NCBI RefSeq assembly: GCF_000379105.1
Contig: NZ_KB900609.1
Span: 7,240,939-7,304,938, forward strand
Direction: 5' to 3'
DNA: 64,000 bases
From: Methylobacterium sp. WSM2598
GTDB taxonomy: Bacteria; Pseudomonadota; Alphaproteobacteria; Rhizobiales; Beijerinckiaceae
The notes beneath the pieces are model-generated. The model was not told the origin of the DNA. It did no database searches and saw only the letters and a list, made by a program, of their open reading frames with translations. A program made the position numbers and the translations under genes. Of the stretch, positions 34,655 to 43,749 are shown in pieces (the stretch's first letter is position 1; each line of letters begins with the position of its first letter).

Positions 34655-35464
34655 TCAGGAGCCCGAGGCCGGGAAGCTCTGCGTGAAGGTGCGGCCCTCC
34701 GTGTCCTTGGCCACCACCGTCACGGGCTCGCCGTTGCCCGCGAAGGTGAACCGGAAGGTCGGGTCCTCGCTCACCGAGATGCCGCCGGTCAGGGTGAAGA
34801 GCGGCGTCTCGCCCTGGCGCACGCTCAGGGATTCGACGAACCACGCGGGCGTGTAGAGGCGGGTGACCTGGTCCATCTGCAGGCCCGAATAGTTCGGGTG
34901 CCGGACCTGGACCTGGGCCTCGCCGCGCTCCGCGAAGGCGCGGAAGCGCATCTTGCCGAGATTGGCCTTGGCCTCGGCCGGGTCCTTGACGGCGGGGGCC
35001 GAGCAGCCGCCCGCGGCCTTGACGTAGGCCTTGGTCATGTAGAGGGCGCCGTCCTCGGTCTCGGCGATGGCGCGGACGTAGGAGTAGGAATTCACCCGGA
35101 TGCGGGTGGAGAGCTCGAAGCGGTGCTGGGGGGTCGGGAAGGTGAAGGTGCCGACGACCGGCGAGGGGTTCTCGTCCACCACCAGGGTGAGCCGCTTGAC
35201 CGCCCGCCCGTCGCCCTCGGGCAGCGCGATGCGGATGCCCACCGGCACGATGGCGGCATCCTCGGCGCGCCTGGGGGTGTCGAGGCTCAGCACGCCGGCC
35301 CCGTCCTGGATCGGCCGGTCGCCGGTGACGTTGGGGCGCAGCTCCGTCCAGGCCGCCTCGGCCCTGGCGTCCTCCTGGGCGGCGGGCTGGGCCGCGACGG
35401 CCGTCGCCGCCAGGACCGACAGGGCCGCGCCGGCGAGCGCCGGTCTCCAGAACGCACGGATCAT
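34655..35464 (-). CDS. Quinoprotein dehydrogenase-associated SoxYZ-like carrier
   Basis: A 269-residue exported protein (signal peptide to about AVAAQ) with a fused SoxY-SoxZ pattern. The carrier Cys lies in VKAAGGCSAPAVK, and SoxZ-like strands follow (VQVRHPNYSGLQMDQVTRLY, GISVSEDPTFRF). Such proteins occur with PQQ alcohol dehydrogenases and a SoxH-like hydrolase as part of a proposed quinoprotein relay. The matching SoxH-like gene is at 43983-44948, now separated by the CRISPR array and fol genes. It is convergent with the cyclase gene. Confidence 0.85.
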   Translation of the reverse strand: MIRAFWRPALAGAALSVLAATAVAAQPAAQEDARAEAAWTELRPNVTGDRPIQDGAGVLSLDTPRRAEDAAIVPVGIRIALPEGDGRAVKRLTLVVDENPSPVVGTFTFPTPQHRFELSTRIRVNSYSYVRAIAETEDGALYMTKAYVKAAGGCSAPAVKDPAEAKANLGKMRFRAFAERGEAQVQVRHPNYSGLQMDQVTRLYTPAWFVESLSVRQGETPLFTLTGGISVSEDPTFRFTFAGNGEPVTVVAKDTEGRTFTQSFPASGS

Positions 35465-35529
35465 CGGGTGCTCCTCATCGTCTCCCCCGCGGCGGCGCGC
35501 CCGCGCTTTGCTGTTTGCCGATCAATGTA

Positions 35530-35806
35530 GTGACGGATCAGGTCTCGTGCCATGCCCCCGTGCCACGCCCCGCTTCGGGCGAGCCATCGCGGTCCGGGGC
35601 GGTGGCCTGACTCACGGTCGGGCCGCGGCGCGCGAACCCCGAGCGCCCAGCCCTGCCGGCACAGGTTCGCGCGGGCGCAACCTTTTGAACGAGCTGATGA
35701 TTTGGAAGGTATGCGGCAAGGCGCCGCATGCGGGCGGGCGCGGATGAGCGGGGTTCGCGCACGCGCCGTCGTTTTGCCCGCCGGGGCCGGGGGTTATCGT
35801 GGCGGG
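35530..35806 (+). promoter_or_regulatory. Probable CRISPR leader
   Basis: The 342 bp between the SoxYZ-like gene and the first repeat hold no gene that I can see. Repeats end in ATTGAAAC on the plus strand and the degenerate repeat is at the right end, so the leader should lie on the left. It contains a hairpin ATGCGGC-AAGGC-GCCGCAT (35711-35729) and a short AT-richer stretch near 35680-35710. Confidence 0.55.
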
Positions 35807-37655
35807 GTTCACCTCCTCACGGGGGTGCGGATTGAAACGTCTCCGGCCGCCGTGCGCACGGCCTCGACCGGCCGTTCACCTCCTCACGGGGGTGCGGATT
35901 GAAACACCTACACGCACCACAACGTGGCGCAGAACGCGGAGGTTCACCTCCTCACGGGGGTGCGGATTGAAACTCCACGTAGAGGAACATCTTGCCGCCG
36001 CTGGAGGGCGTTCACCTCCTCACGGGGGTGCGGATTGAAACAACGGTGGGCGCTTCGCGGACGTCCAGCTCCGCTGGTTCACCTCCTCACGGGGGTGCGG
36101 ATTGAAACCTACTGCCTACTCCGTCAGACGCTTGCTGACATGGTTCACCTCCTCACGGGGGTGCGGATTGAAACCTGCCCGAGGGCGAGCGCTGGAGCGC
36201 CTCGGGTCCGTTCACCTCCTCACGGGGGTGCGGATTGAAACGTCGACGAGCTCACCGACATCAGCCGGCCCGAGGAGGTTCACCTCCTCACGGGGGTGCG
36301 GATTGAAACAAGAACGTCGTCGTGCGCTACGGCGAGAGCCCGATGTTCACCTCCTCACGGGGGTGCGGATTGAAACCCGAACTCGAACGGCCTGATGACG
36401 CGCACGGACGGGTTCACCTCCTCACGGGGGTGCGGATTGAAACGCGAGCAGGCGGTCGGCATTGATCGAGTTCGCCTAGTTCACCTCCTCACGGGGGTGC
36501 GGATTGAAACGCCGACACCGCGTGGCGCGCGACGGGCGCGGGCGGGTTCACCCCCCTCACGGGGGTGCGGATTGAAACAACACGCACATGGCGTCGCTGC
36601 TGCTGCTGCAGGGTTCACCCCCTTCACGGGGGTGCGGATTGAAACCTCGGTCAGGGCGCGCCAGCCGGGCGGCAGGGCGCGTTCACCCCCCTCACGGGGG
36701 TGCGGATTGAAACTGGAGCACAAGACCGAGACCGTGCACCGCAGTGGTTCACCCCCCTCACGGGGGTGCGAATTGAAACATGAACATCATCAAGTACACC
36801 GAGCGGCTCGGCCCGGTTCACCCCCCCTCACGGGGGTGCGGATTGAAACAGGTTGGCGGTGTCCCGGGAGAGCCCGGCCCCGTGTTCACCCCCCTCACGG
36901 GGGTGCGGATTGAAACTCCACCGCGGCCACCACGTAGACGAGCGGCGGGCGGTTCACCCCCCTCACGGGGGTGCGGATTGAAACGTGATCGATGAGCTGA
37001 AAGAGCACTGCTACCGGGGGTTCACCCCCTCACGAGGGTGCGGATTGAAACTTGAGGAAGAGCAGCGCGCCGCCCTGGCCGTCCTGGTTCACCCCCTCAC
37101 GGGGGTGCGGATTGAAACCCTAACGAGATGGGTGCGGGCACCGTCACCGTCCGGGTTCACCCCCTCACGGGGGTGCGGATTGAAACTTCGCGATCGGCGT
37201 CGACACCGCGAAGGACGCGAGTTCACCCCCTCACGGGGGTGCGGATTGAAACTCCTGCGACGCGTGCTGGCCGAGGGGCCATCCCCGTTCACCCCCTCAC
37301 GGGGGTGCGGATTGAAACCTGGTCGAGGCGGATCTGTTCGGGGACCCGACCGCGTTCACCCCCTCACGGGGGTGCGGATTGAAACGAGTTCGCCGAGCCA
37401 GATTGCAAGACGCTGCCGAGGTTCACCCCCTCACGGGGGTGCGGATTGAAACGGCTCTGACGGCTGCAATCGCGAGTTGACGACCGGGGTTCACCCCCTC
37501 ACGGGGGTGCGGATTGAAACTCCGGCGCGCGCGGCACCCCGACATCACGGCTCAGGTTCACCCCCTCACGGGGGGTGCGGATTGAAACTGTCAGGCTCTA
37601 AAGGACGGCAAGGCCGGCGCCGAGTTCACCCCCTCCCGGAGGTCCGGATTGAAAC
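35807..37655 (+). CRISPR. CRISPR array: 28 repeats, 27 spacers, no adjacent cas genes
   Basis: Repeats of 32-34 bp start with GTTCACC, have a TCACGGGGGTG core and end in GCGGATTGAAAC; spacers are 33-36 bp. Size, the hairpin (CACCCCC/GGGGGTG around TCAC) and the ATTGAAAC end fit type I-C-like repeats. Three blocks are seen: repeats 1-11 (35807-36510) with CACCTCCTCAC; repeats 12-18 (36546-36984) with a lengthened C-run, 33-34 bp; repeats 19-28 (37020-37655) with CACCCCCTCAC. Single variants occur in repeats 13, 15, 16, 19 and 27, and the last repeat is degenerate. No cas gene is recognisable in the window, so Cas proteins must act in trans or be absent. folP begins 51 bp after the array. Confidence 0.98.
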
Positions 37656-37706
37656 CACGCCCCGATCCGGCATAACCGCGACACGCTCCCCTCCCCCGCC
37701 GCCGAG

Positions 37707-38600
37707 GTGCCCGTGACCGCGTCGCCTTCCGCCCTCGCCGCCCTGCTGCCGGATCTCGGCCGGCGCACCCTCGTGATGGGCATCCTCAACGTCACGCCGG
37801 ATTCCTTCTCGGACGGCGGGCGGTTCCAGGCCCGCGAGGCCGCCGAGCGCCAGGCCGCCAGCCTCGTCCAGGAGGGCGCCGCCATCCTCGACATCGGCGG
37901 CGAATCGACCCGGCCCGGCCACGTCCCGGTCTCGGCCGAGGAGGAGCAGGCCAGGATCCTCCCGGTGCTCGCCGCCGTCGCGCCCGCCTGCCCGGTGCCG
38001 ATCTCCATCGACACCTACAAGGCCTCCACCGCCGAGGTCGCCCTCAAGGCCGGCGCCCGCATCGTCAACGACGTCTGGGGCCTCCAGCGCGAGCCCGACA
38101 TCGCCCGCGTCGCCGCCGCCCACGGCGCCCCGGTGATCGTGATGCACAACCGCGAGAGCCCGGATCCGAGCCTCGACATCGTCGAGGAGATGAAGCGCTT
38201 CTTCGACCGCTCCCTCGCCATCGCCGCCAAGGCCGGCATCCCCGAGCGCGACATCGTGCTCGATCCCGGAATCGGCTTCGGCAAGAGCTGGGAGCAGCAC
38301 CTCGACGCCGTCCGGCGCCTGCCCGAGCTGCGCGCGCTCGGCTTCCCGCTCCTGGTCGGCATCTCGCGCAAGTCCCTGCTCGGGCGCATCCACAACACCG
38401 GCACCGCCCCGGCCGACCGGCTGTTCGGCTCCATCGCCGCCCACGTCGTCGCCGCCACCCTGGGCGCCGACATCGTGCGCGCCCACGACGTGCGCCCCCA
38501 CGTCGAGGCCTGCCAGGTCGTCGACGCCCTCATGCGCCGCGACGGCGGCGTGCGCCGCGACGGCGATCCGCGCCGCGACGCGGCGGCCGGAGCCCCCTGA
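37707..38600 (+). CDS. folP: Dihydropteroate synthase
   Basis: A 297-residue enzyme joining p-aminobenzoate to the pterin pyrophosphate in folate synthesis. Signatures are VMGILNVTPDSFSDGG, DIGGESTRPGH, SIDTYKASTAEVAL, IVNDVWGLQ, DPGIGFGKSWEQH and LLVGISRKSLLG. GTG codons at 37707 and 37713 are both possible starts; the first gives the length quoted. The stop shares one base with the folB start. The C-terminus has an Arg/Asp-rich low-complexity tail. Its promoter must lie in or right after the CRISPR array. Confidence 0.97.
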   Translation: MPVTASPSALAALLPDLGRRTLVMGILNVTPDSFSDGGRFQAREAAERQAASLVQEGAAILDIGGESTRPGHVPVSAEEEQARILPVLAAVAPACPVPISIDTYKASTAEVALKAGARIVNDVWGLQREPDIARVAAAHGAPVIVMHNRESPDPSLDIVEEMKRFFDRSLAIAAKAGIPERDIVLDPGIGFGKSWEQHLDAVRRLPELRALGFPLLVGISRKSLLGRIHNTGTAPADRLFGSIAAHVVAATLGADIVRAHDVRPHVEACQVVDALMRRDGGVRRDGDPRRDAAAGAP

Positions 38601-38980
38601 TGGCCGACCGCATCCTCGTCCACCGGCTCGCCGTCTTCGCCCATCACGGGGTGCTGGAGGAGGAGAACCGGCTCGGCCAGCGCTTCTATCTCTCCCTCGA
38701 CGCGCACCTCGACCTGCGCGAGGCCGGGCGCCGGGACGACATCGCCGCCTCGGTGAGCTACGCCGACCTCGCCGCCATCGCCGGCGAGATCGCCACGACC
38801 CGGCGCTTCCGCCTGATCGAGGCCCTCGCCGAGGCCGTGGCCGCCGCCTGCCTCGCCCGCTTCCCCGCCCTGACGGCGATCACCGTGCGGGTCGACAAGC
38901 CGGGGGCGCCCGTCCCGGCGATCCTCGACGGCGTCGCGGTCGAGGTCACGAGAACCCGCCAGGACCGAAGCCCATCATGA
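38600..38980 (+). CDS. folB: Dihydroneopterin aldolase
   Basis: A 126-residue FolB that converts dihydroneopterin to the hydroxymethyl pterin and glycolaldehyde. Family blocks are VHRLAVFAHHGVLEEEN (with GVxxEE), SVSYADLAAI, RRFRLIEALAEAV and ITVRVDKPGAPVP. Starts at 38600 in a TGATG overlap with folP. The 3' end runs into a 16-bp repeat present three times before folK. Confidence 0.96.
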   Translation: MADRILVHRLAVFAHHGVLEEENRLGQRFYLSLDAHLDLREAGRRDDIAASVSYADLAAIAGEIATTRRFRLIEALAEAVAAACLARFPALTAITVRVDKPGAPVPAILDGVAVEVTRTRQDRSPS

Positions 38981-39010
38981 CCGAAGCCCCTCATGACCGA
39001 AGCCCCTCAT
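38963..39010. repeat. Three tandem 16-bp repeats at the folB/folK junction
   Basis: Copies at 38963-38978, 38979-38994 and 38995-39010 read GACCGAAGCCC(A/C)TCAT and each is followed by GA, giving ATGA three times. The first ATGA holds the folB stop; the third ATG is the folK start; the middle two ATGs (38977, 38993) are out of frame with folK. A single stop/start junction seems to have been copied twice. Confidence 0.9.
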
Positions 39011-39485
39011 GACTGACGCCTATCTGGGTCTCGGCAGCAACCTCGGCGACAAGGCCGCCATGCTGGAGGCGGCCATCGCCGGCCTCGACGCCGCGCCGGG
39101 CCTGCGCGTCACCGCCCGCTCGCGCTTCTACCGCACGCCCCCCTGGGGCGACACCGACCAGGACTGGTTCCTGAACGCCGCCGTCGCGGTGGCGACCGAC
39201 CTGACCCCGCACGCGCTGCTCGACGCCTGCCTCGCCCTCGAGGCGCGGCTCGGCCGCGTGCGCGCGCGGCGCTGGGGGCCCCGCGTCATCGACATCGACG
39301 TGCTGCACTATGCCGGCGCCGCGGTCGAGGACGAGCGGCTGGTCCTGCCCCACCGCTTCGTGCGCGCGCGCGCCTTCGTTCTGGTGCCCCTCGCGGAGAT
39401 CGCCCCCGACCTCGTGATCGGCGGCGAGACCGTGACCGCGGCGCTGGCCAAGCTCGACCGCACCGGGATCGAGCCGGTGGAATGA
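39009..39485 (+). CDS. folK: Hydroxymethyldihydropterin pyrophosphokinase
   Basis: A 158-residue HPPK that pyrophosphorylates the pterin before FolP. Signatures are YLGLGSNLGDKAAML, RFYRTPPWGDTDQDWFLNA, and the metal-binding ARRWGPRVIDIDVLHY, then LVLPHRFVRARAFVLVPLAE. ATG 39009 is the only one of three repeated ATGs in this frame. It ends the folPBK operon. Confidence 0.97.
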   Translation: MTDAYLGLGSNLGDKAAMLEAAIAGLDAAPGLRVTARSRFYRTPPWGDTDQDWFLNAAVAVATDLTPHALLDACLALEARLGRVRARRWGPRVIDIDVLHYAGAAVEDERLVLPHRFVRARAFVLVPLAEIAPDLVIGGETVTAALAKLDRTGIEPVE

Positions 39486-39539
39486 GCGGGGCGCGCGAGT
39501 CCCCCGCGCCAGAGGCGCGCGAGCGCCCGTCGTTCCCCG

Positions 39540-40073
39540 TCAGGGCGTGACCGGCTGCAGCCGCTCCAGCGGCAGGGCCGCGTCGCTCCAGCCGTCGGTC
39601 CCGTCCGGGAACCAGATCACCTGGCCGTAGCCGTAGGACAGGGCGCGCTTGGCCGCGTTCCACGACATCCAGCAATTCCGCAGGCAGAAGAAGACCAGCG
39701 GCTTCCCGCGGTCGCCCCCGGTGAGGCGGTCGAGCTCGCGCCGGAAATAGGCCTCGGTCTCGGGCGCCAGCGCCCCGAACCCCGTATTGGCGAGCCAGTG
39801 CGCGCCCGGGATGCTCTCGTGGGGCGGGTCCCGCCAGATCGTGCCCGGCGGCAAAGCGGCCGGCCGCGGCGGCTGGGGCATCACGTCCACGAAGGGCACG
39901 CCCGCCCGCCACAGGGCCTCCGCCTCCTCGGTCGTCACCACCCGCGCGCCCCGGAGCGTGGCGGGGGTCGGCGTGCGGAACGCGTCCTCCCGGTAGCCCG
40001 GCGGCTCGGGCACCGGCGCCGCCCCCGCCGGCCCCGCCGCCGCGAGCAGGGCGAGGACGAGGAGCGCCCTCAC
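39540..40073 (-). CDS. PQQ-dependent catabolism-associated CXXCW motif protein
   Basis: A 177-residue exported rhodanese-like protein. The signal peptide is VRALLVLALLAAAGPAGAAP, and the namesake motif is FFCLRNCWMSWNAA, with the rhodanese-type Cys in LVFFC. Proteins of this type occur beside PQQ alcohol dehydrogenases; a sulfur- or disulfide-handling role in the periplasm has been suggested. The start is GTG at 40073, overlapping the xoxJ stop as GTGA. It ends the xoxFGJ run. Confidence 0.9.
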   Translation of the reverse strand: MRALLVLALLAAAGPAGAAPVPEPPGYREDAFRTPTPATLRGARVVTTEEAEALWRAGVPFVDVMPQPPRPAALPPGTIWRDPPHESIPGAHWLANTGFGALAPETEAYFRRELDRLTGGDRGKPLVFFCLRNCWMSWNAAKRALSYGYGQVIWFPDGTDGWSDAALPLERLQPVTP

Positions 40074-40981
40074 GGCGCCCTGGGGTCGAGGAGCCGGTTC
40101 TCCTCCTCGTCGAGGAGCGGCACCGCGTAGTCGCGCAGCACCTGCTCGATCTCGGCCCGGCGCTTGCGCAGGGCCGTGTTGAGCGTGCGCTTCCAGTCGT
40201 TCTCGTTGAGCCGCACCCCCATGGCGATGCGGTAGGTCAGCGCCGGCCGGTCCGGCTCCTTGAGGAGCGGGACCACCTCCATCGGCACCCCGCTCTGGCG
40301 GGCGAGCCAGCCCGCCGCCGGACCCCACAGGATGGCGGCGTCGAGCCGCTTCTCGGCGAGGTCGGCGACGATCTGGGCCGAGACGGTCTGGTGCGCGTTC
40401 GAGGGGTCGAACTGGTAGGGCGGATAGGGCCGCATCGACGAGACCAGCCCCACCTCCCCCATCCGGTTCACCGGCGGGGTGCCCGCCACGACCCCGATCA
40501 CCTTGCCCTTGAGCCGGGGATCGTCGAGCGCCGCCACGCCCGACAGGTCGCCCCGGCGCGACACCAGCACGTAGGCCGAGCGGTAATACGGGTTGGTGTT
40601 CTGGACGAGGTCGGTCCCGAGCGCCGAGCCGACGATCACGTCGCAGAGCCCGGATCCGAGCGTGTTGCGCACGAAGCCCGGCCCCTGCGTGAGCCAGTAG
40701 GTCCGCAGCTTGACCTTCAGCTCGTCGGCCAGGATCGCCGCGATCCTGTTCTCGAAGCCTTCCCCCTTGCGGTCGGAGAAGGGCATGTTGGCCGGATCGC
40801 CGCAGACCCGCAGCGCGTCCGTGGTGACGAGGTCCGGGAGCTGCTGCGCGCCCGCCGGGCCGGGCCCCGCCGCGAGCAGCAGGGCCGCCAAACCTGCCGG
40901 GAGCCTGCCTGCCGCGAGCCAGCCGGCCGGGCGAAAGCCGGCCAGGAGGCCGCCCGCGGACGAGAGCCTTGCCCGCGCCAT
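40070..40981 (-). CDS. xoxJ: XoxJ-like periplasmic protein of the methanol dehydrogenase system
   Basis: A 303-residue solute-binding-fold protein with a signal sequence (to about AGAQQ) and the MxaJ/XoxJ pattern: TTDALRVCGDPANMPFSDRK, GEGFENRIAAILADEL, YWLTQGPGFVRNTLGSGLCD and GVVAGTPPVNR. XoxJ is thought to help activate or fold XoxF. The N-terminus before the signal peptide is long; ATG 40981 was chosen because it shares a base with the xoxG stop (TGATG). Confidence 0.93.
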   Translation of the reverse strand: MARARLSSAGGLLAGFRPAGWLAAGRLPAGLAALLLAAGPGPAGAQQLPDLVTTDALRVCGDPANMPFSDRKGEGFENRIAAILADELKVKLRTYWLTQGPGFVRNTLGSGLCDVIVGSALGTDLVQNTNPYYRSAYVLVSRRGDLSGVAALDDPRLKGKVIGVVAGTPPVNRMGEVGLVSSMRPYPPYQFDPSNAHQTVSAQIVADLAEKRLDAAILWGPAAGWLARQSGVPMEVVPLLKEPDRPALTYRIAMGVRLNENDWKRTLNTALRKRRAEIEQVLRDYAVPLLDEEENRLLDPRAP

Positions 40982-41592
40982 CAGCCGCCCAGGCACTCCT
41001 TCTCGGCCTTCTTGGCGGCCTCGGGCTTCTCCTCCTTGTCGCCCGGGCGCACCCGGCCCATGGCGCCCGCGGCCCGCGCCCGCAGGTAGACGTAGAGGTC
41101 GTCCGCGTAGCACATCACGTTCTTGTTGTCGCCGAAGGCCGGCATCACCTTCTGCTGGGCGGCGTTCACGTCCTGCTTGCCGCCCACCAGGATGCCGATG
41201 AACTCCTCGTAGGAGAGGTTCTTCAGCGAATCCTTGAGGGCCGGGGCGTAGGTCGAGCCCATCCCGTCGGGGCCGTGGCAGACGTGACACTCGGCGTGGT
41301 AGCGCCGGTAGCCCGAATAGGAGTACCAGTCGAATTTCTTGCCGTTGTCGGTGACGTGGAAGGTCGGATGCCCGTCGGCATCGAGGTACTTGCCGTCCTC
41401 GACCTTCACGGCCTTGGCCTTGTCGAGCACCGGCTGGTCGACCTCGGCGGTCTTGTCGTTCGGGTTGAGCGAATTGGCGAGGGCCGGGTCGGCGGATTTC
41501 GCTTCCTCAGCATATACGGCAACCACGGAAACGGTTGCTAGGGCGAGGCCGGCCAGAACGGGCCGCAGAGCGGTCGTGCTGAGGTGACGCAA
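40981..41592 (-). CDS. xoxG: Cytochrome c XoxG, electron acceptor of XoxF
   Basis: A 203-residue exported c-type cytochrome. Haem site ECHVCHGPDGMGS and probable axial Met in KVMPAFGDNK; WYSYSGYRRYHA precedes the haem motif as in XoxG. It takes electrons from XoxF in the periplasm. I chose the TTG at 41592 (MRHLSTTALRPVLAGLALAT, signal peptide to AVYAEE) because AGGGAGAA lies 7 bp upstream; the frame is open to an ATG at 41661. A Lys/Glu-rich C-terminus ends in CLGG. Confidence 0.95.
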   Translation of the reverse strand: MRHLSTTALRPVLAGLALATVSVVAVYAEEAKSADPALANSLNPNDKTAEVDQPVLDKAKAVKVEDGKYLDADGHPTFHVTDNGKKFDWYSYSGYRRYHAECHVCHGPDGMGSTYAPALKDSLKNLSYEEFIGILVGGKQDVNAAQQKVMPAFGDNKNVMCYADDLYVYLRARAAGAMGRVRPGDKEEKPEAAKKAEKECLGG

Positions 41593-41675
41593 CGGACGTT
41601 TCTCCCTGTATCCGGTCAGAGACCCGGGCCTTGCGGGTGGCCGGTTCTCTCCGAGGGCCACTTGATCATAAGGAA

Positions 41676-41699
41676 GCCGGCGCGGAAACCCGCGCCGGC
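41676..41699. terminator. Strong hairpin between xoxF and xoxG
   Basis: GCCGGCGCGG (41676-41685) and CCGCGCCGGC (41690-41699) form a perfect 10-bp stem with loop AAAC, in the 138-bp gap after the xoxF stop. A few T follow on the minus strand (TTCCTTATG). It probably protects xoxF mRNA or terminates part of the transcripts, so XoxF exceeds XoxG. Confidence 0.6.
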
Positions 41700-41730
41700 C
41701 TGACTTAAGTACGGTTCAAGCTGCGACCGA

Positions 41731-43530
41731 TTAGTTCGGCAGCGTGAAGACGGTGAGCTGGCCGCCCAGGTTGGTATAGTTCGAGAGGGCCGCGTAGCCG
41801 CCCACCGCGCCGAGGCCGGCATTCGGGTCGGTCAGGCCGGCCGCGAGGCCGATGCCCGCCCAGCCGCCGACGCCCGACAGGACCGCGACGTTCTGCTTGC
41901 CCTTGTGCTCGTAGGTCATCACGTTGCCGATGATGCCCGACGGGGTCTTGAACTTGTAGAGTTCCTTACCCGACTTGGCATCGACGGCCTTCAGGTAGCC
42001 CTCGAGGGTGCCGTAGAACACCACGTCGCCGGCGGTGGCGAGAGCGCCCGACCACACCGAGAACTGCTCGGGGACCGACCACTTGATCTTGCCGTTGACG
42101 CCGTCCCAGGCGATGAAGTTGCCCATGCCGCCGTGGCTGTTCGGGGCCGGGTACATCGACAGGGTCGCACCGACATAGGGCTGGCCCGGGGTGTAGCTCA
42201 CCCGGAACGGCTCGTAGTCCATGCAGACGTGGTTGGTCGGCACGTAGAACAGGTTGGTCTTGGGCGAGTAGGCCGCCGGCTGCTGGTCCTTGGAGCCCAG
42301 AGCCGCCGGGCAGATGCCCTTCGAGTTCACGTCCTCGCCGTTCTGCTCGGTCGAGTACTTGGCCTGCACCAGCGGACGGCCGTAGGTCTTGGACGACTTG
42401 TCCATGTCGACCTTGGAGGCCCAGTTCACCACCGGATCGTACTTCTCGGCGACGAGCAGCTCGCCGGTCGCGCGGTCGAGGGTGTAGCCGAAGCCGTTGC
42501 GGTCGAAGTGGGTCAGGAGCGGACGCTCCTTGTCACCAACCTTCTGATCCGTGAGGATCATCTCGTTGATGCCGTCGTAGTCCCACTCGTCGTGGGGGGT
42601 CATCTGGTAGACCCACTTGGCCTCGCCGCTGTCGACGTCACGCGCCCAAACGGTCATCGACCACTTGTTGTCGCCGGGGCGCTGCTTCGGGTTCCAGGTC
42701 GAGGGATTGCCCGAACCGTAATACATCAGGTTCAGCTTGGGGTCGTAGGAGTACCAGCCCCAGGTGCAGCCGCCGCCCTGCTTCCACTGATCGCCTTCCC
42801 AGGTCTTCAGCGAAGAGTCCTTGCCGACCGGCTTGCCGAGGGAGGTGGTCTTCTCCGGGTTGACGAGCATCTCGTCATCCGGGCCCATCGAGTAGCCGCG
42901 CCAGATCTTCTTGCCGTCCTTCAGGCTGTAGGCCGTCACGTGGCAGCGCACGCCGTACTCACCGCCCGAGATGCCGACGATGACCTTGTCCTTGACCGGG
43001 AGAACGGTCGCCGTGTTGGTCTCGCCCTTCTTGGGGTCGCCGTTGACGACCGACCACGCGACCTTGCCGGTCTTGGCGTCGAGGGCGACGACCGTCGTGT
43101 CGGCCTGGTGCAGGATGATCTTGCCGTCGGCGTAGGCCAGGCCACGGTTGACCGTGTCGCAGCACATCACCGGGATCACGTTCGGATCCTGCTTCGGCTC
43201 GTACTTCCAGACGATCTTGCCGTCCTGGTTCAGGTCGAGCGCGTACACGATGTTCGGGAACGGCGTGTGCACGTACATCGTGTCGCCGACGACCAGCGGC
43301 GCGCCCTCGTGACCGCGCAGCACGCCGGTCGAGAACGTCCAGGCCACCTGCAGCTTGTTGACGTTGCCGGTGTTGATCTGGTCGAGCTTCGAGAACCGGG
43401 TGTTGGCGTAGTCGACGGTTTGCAGAACCTGCTGCGCCGGGTTGTTGATCTCCTTCTGGAGATCATCGGCCAGGGCGGGCGTCACGCCCAGGATACCCGC
43501 GCTCAACGCTAGGAGATGGACCGCTCTCAT
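41731..43530 (-). CDS. xoxF: Lanthanide-dependent methanol dehydrogenase XoxF
   Basis: A 599-residue PQQ enzyme oxidising methanol in the periplasm. Signal peptide MRAVHLLALSAGILGVTPAL, mature from DDLQKEI. It has the vicinal disulfide in VIPVMCCDTVNRG, propeller W-motifs, and PHDEWDYDGINEMIL, where the Asp two after the catalytic Asp (DYD) marks lanthanide binding instead of the Ala of MxaF. ATG 43530 has a GGAGG site; the frame continues upstream without signal-peptide logic. The order is xoxF, xoxG, xoxJ. A promoter is predicted at 43750-43777. Confidence 0.98.
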   Translation of the reverse strand: MRAVHLLALSAGILGVTPALADDLQKEINNPAQQVLQTVDYANTRFSKLDQINTGNVNKLQVAWTFSTGVLRGHEGAPLVVGDTMYVHTPFPNIVYALDLNQDGKIVWKYEPKQDPNVIPVMCCDTVNRGLAYADGKIILHQADTTVVALDAKTGKVAWSVVNGDPKKGETNTATVLPVKDKVIVGISGGEYGVRCHVTAYSLKDGKKIWRGYSMGPDDEMLVNPEKTTSLGKPVGKDSSLKTWEGDQWKQGGGCTWGWYSYDPKLNLMYYGSGNPSTWNPKQRPGDNKWSMTVWARDVDSGEAKWVYQMTPHDEWDYDGINEMILTDQKVGDKERPLLTHFDRNGFGYTLDRATGELLVAEKYDPVVNWASKVDMDKSSKTYGRPLVQAKYSTEQNGEDVNSKGICPAALGSKDQQPAAYSPKTNLFYVPTNHVCMDYEPFRVSYTPGQPYVGATLSMYPAPNSHGGMGNFIAWDGVNGKIKWSVPEQFSVWSGALATAGDVVFYGTLEGYLKAVDAKSGKELYKFKTPSGIIGNVMTYEHKGKQNVAVLSGVGGWAGIGLAAGLTDPNAGLGAVGGYAALSNYTNLGGQLTVFTLPN

Positions 43531-43749
43531 GGATTCCTCCGACAGGTGCTTGCGTGCGTCCCGCCCTCGGAACGAGGGGCCGGCAGCACTGACCTGCTGT
43601 TTGCGCATGGGGACGTCGTTGAGCTCCGGCAGCGTGTCACAACAGGCTTGATTGCTTGCCCGGGCTTATTTTGCCGTTAGGGCACGCCGTGTTTGCGAAC
43701 CGAACACCACCCTCCCCTGGCGGCGCCGTTGGAAACCGAAGCTGAACGA

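Noticed and set aside
24004..35806. Cas genes near the CRISPR array
   Set aside because: All genes on both sides have other clear identities (pqq, mxb, fol, xox); none resembles Cas1, Cas2, Cas3 or effector subunits.
35807..37655. Spacers that target genes within this window
   Set aside because: Reading spacers against the annotated genes, I saw no obvious match; without a computed search this cannot be excluded, so no claim is made.
35465..37706. Short open frames through the CRISPR repeats encoding HLLTGVRIET-like repeats
   Set aside because: They are translations of the CRISPR repeats, not proteins.
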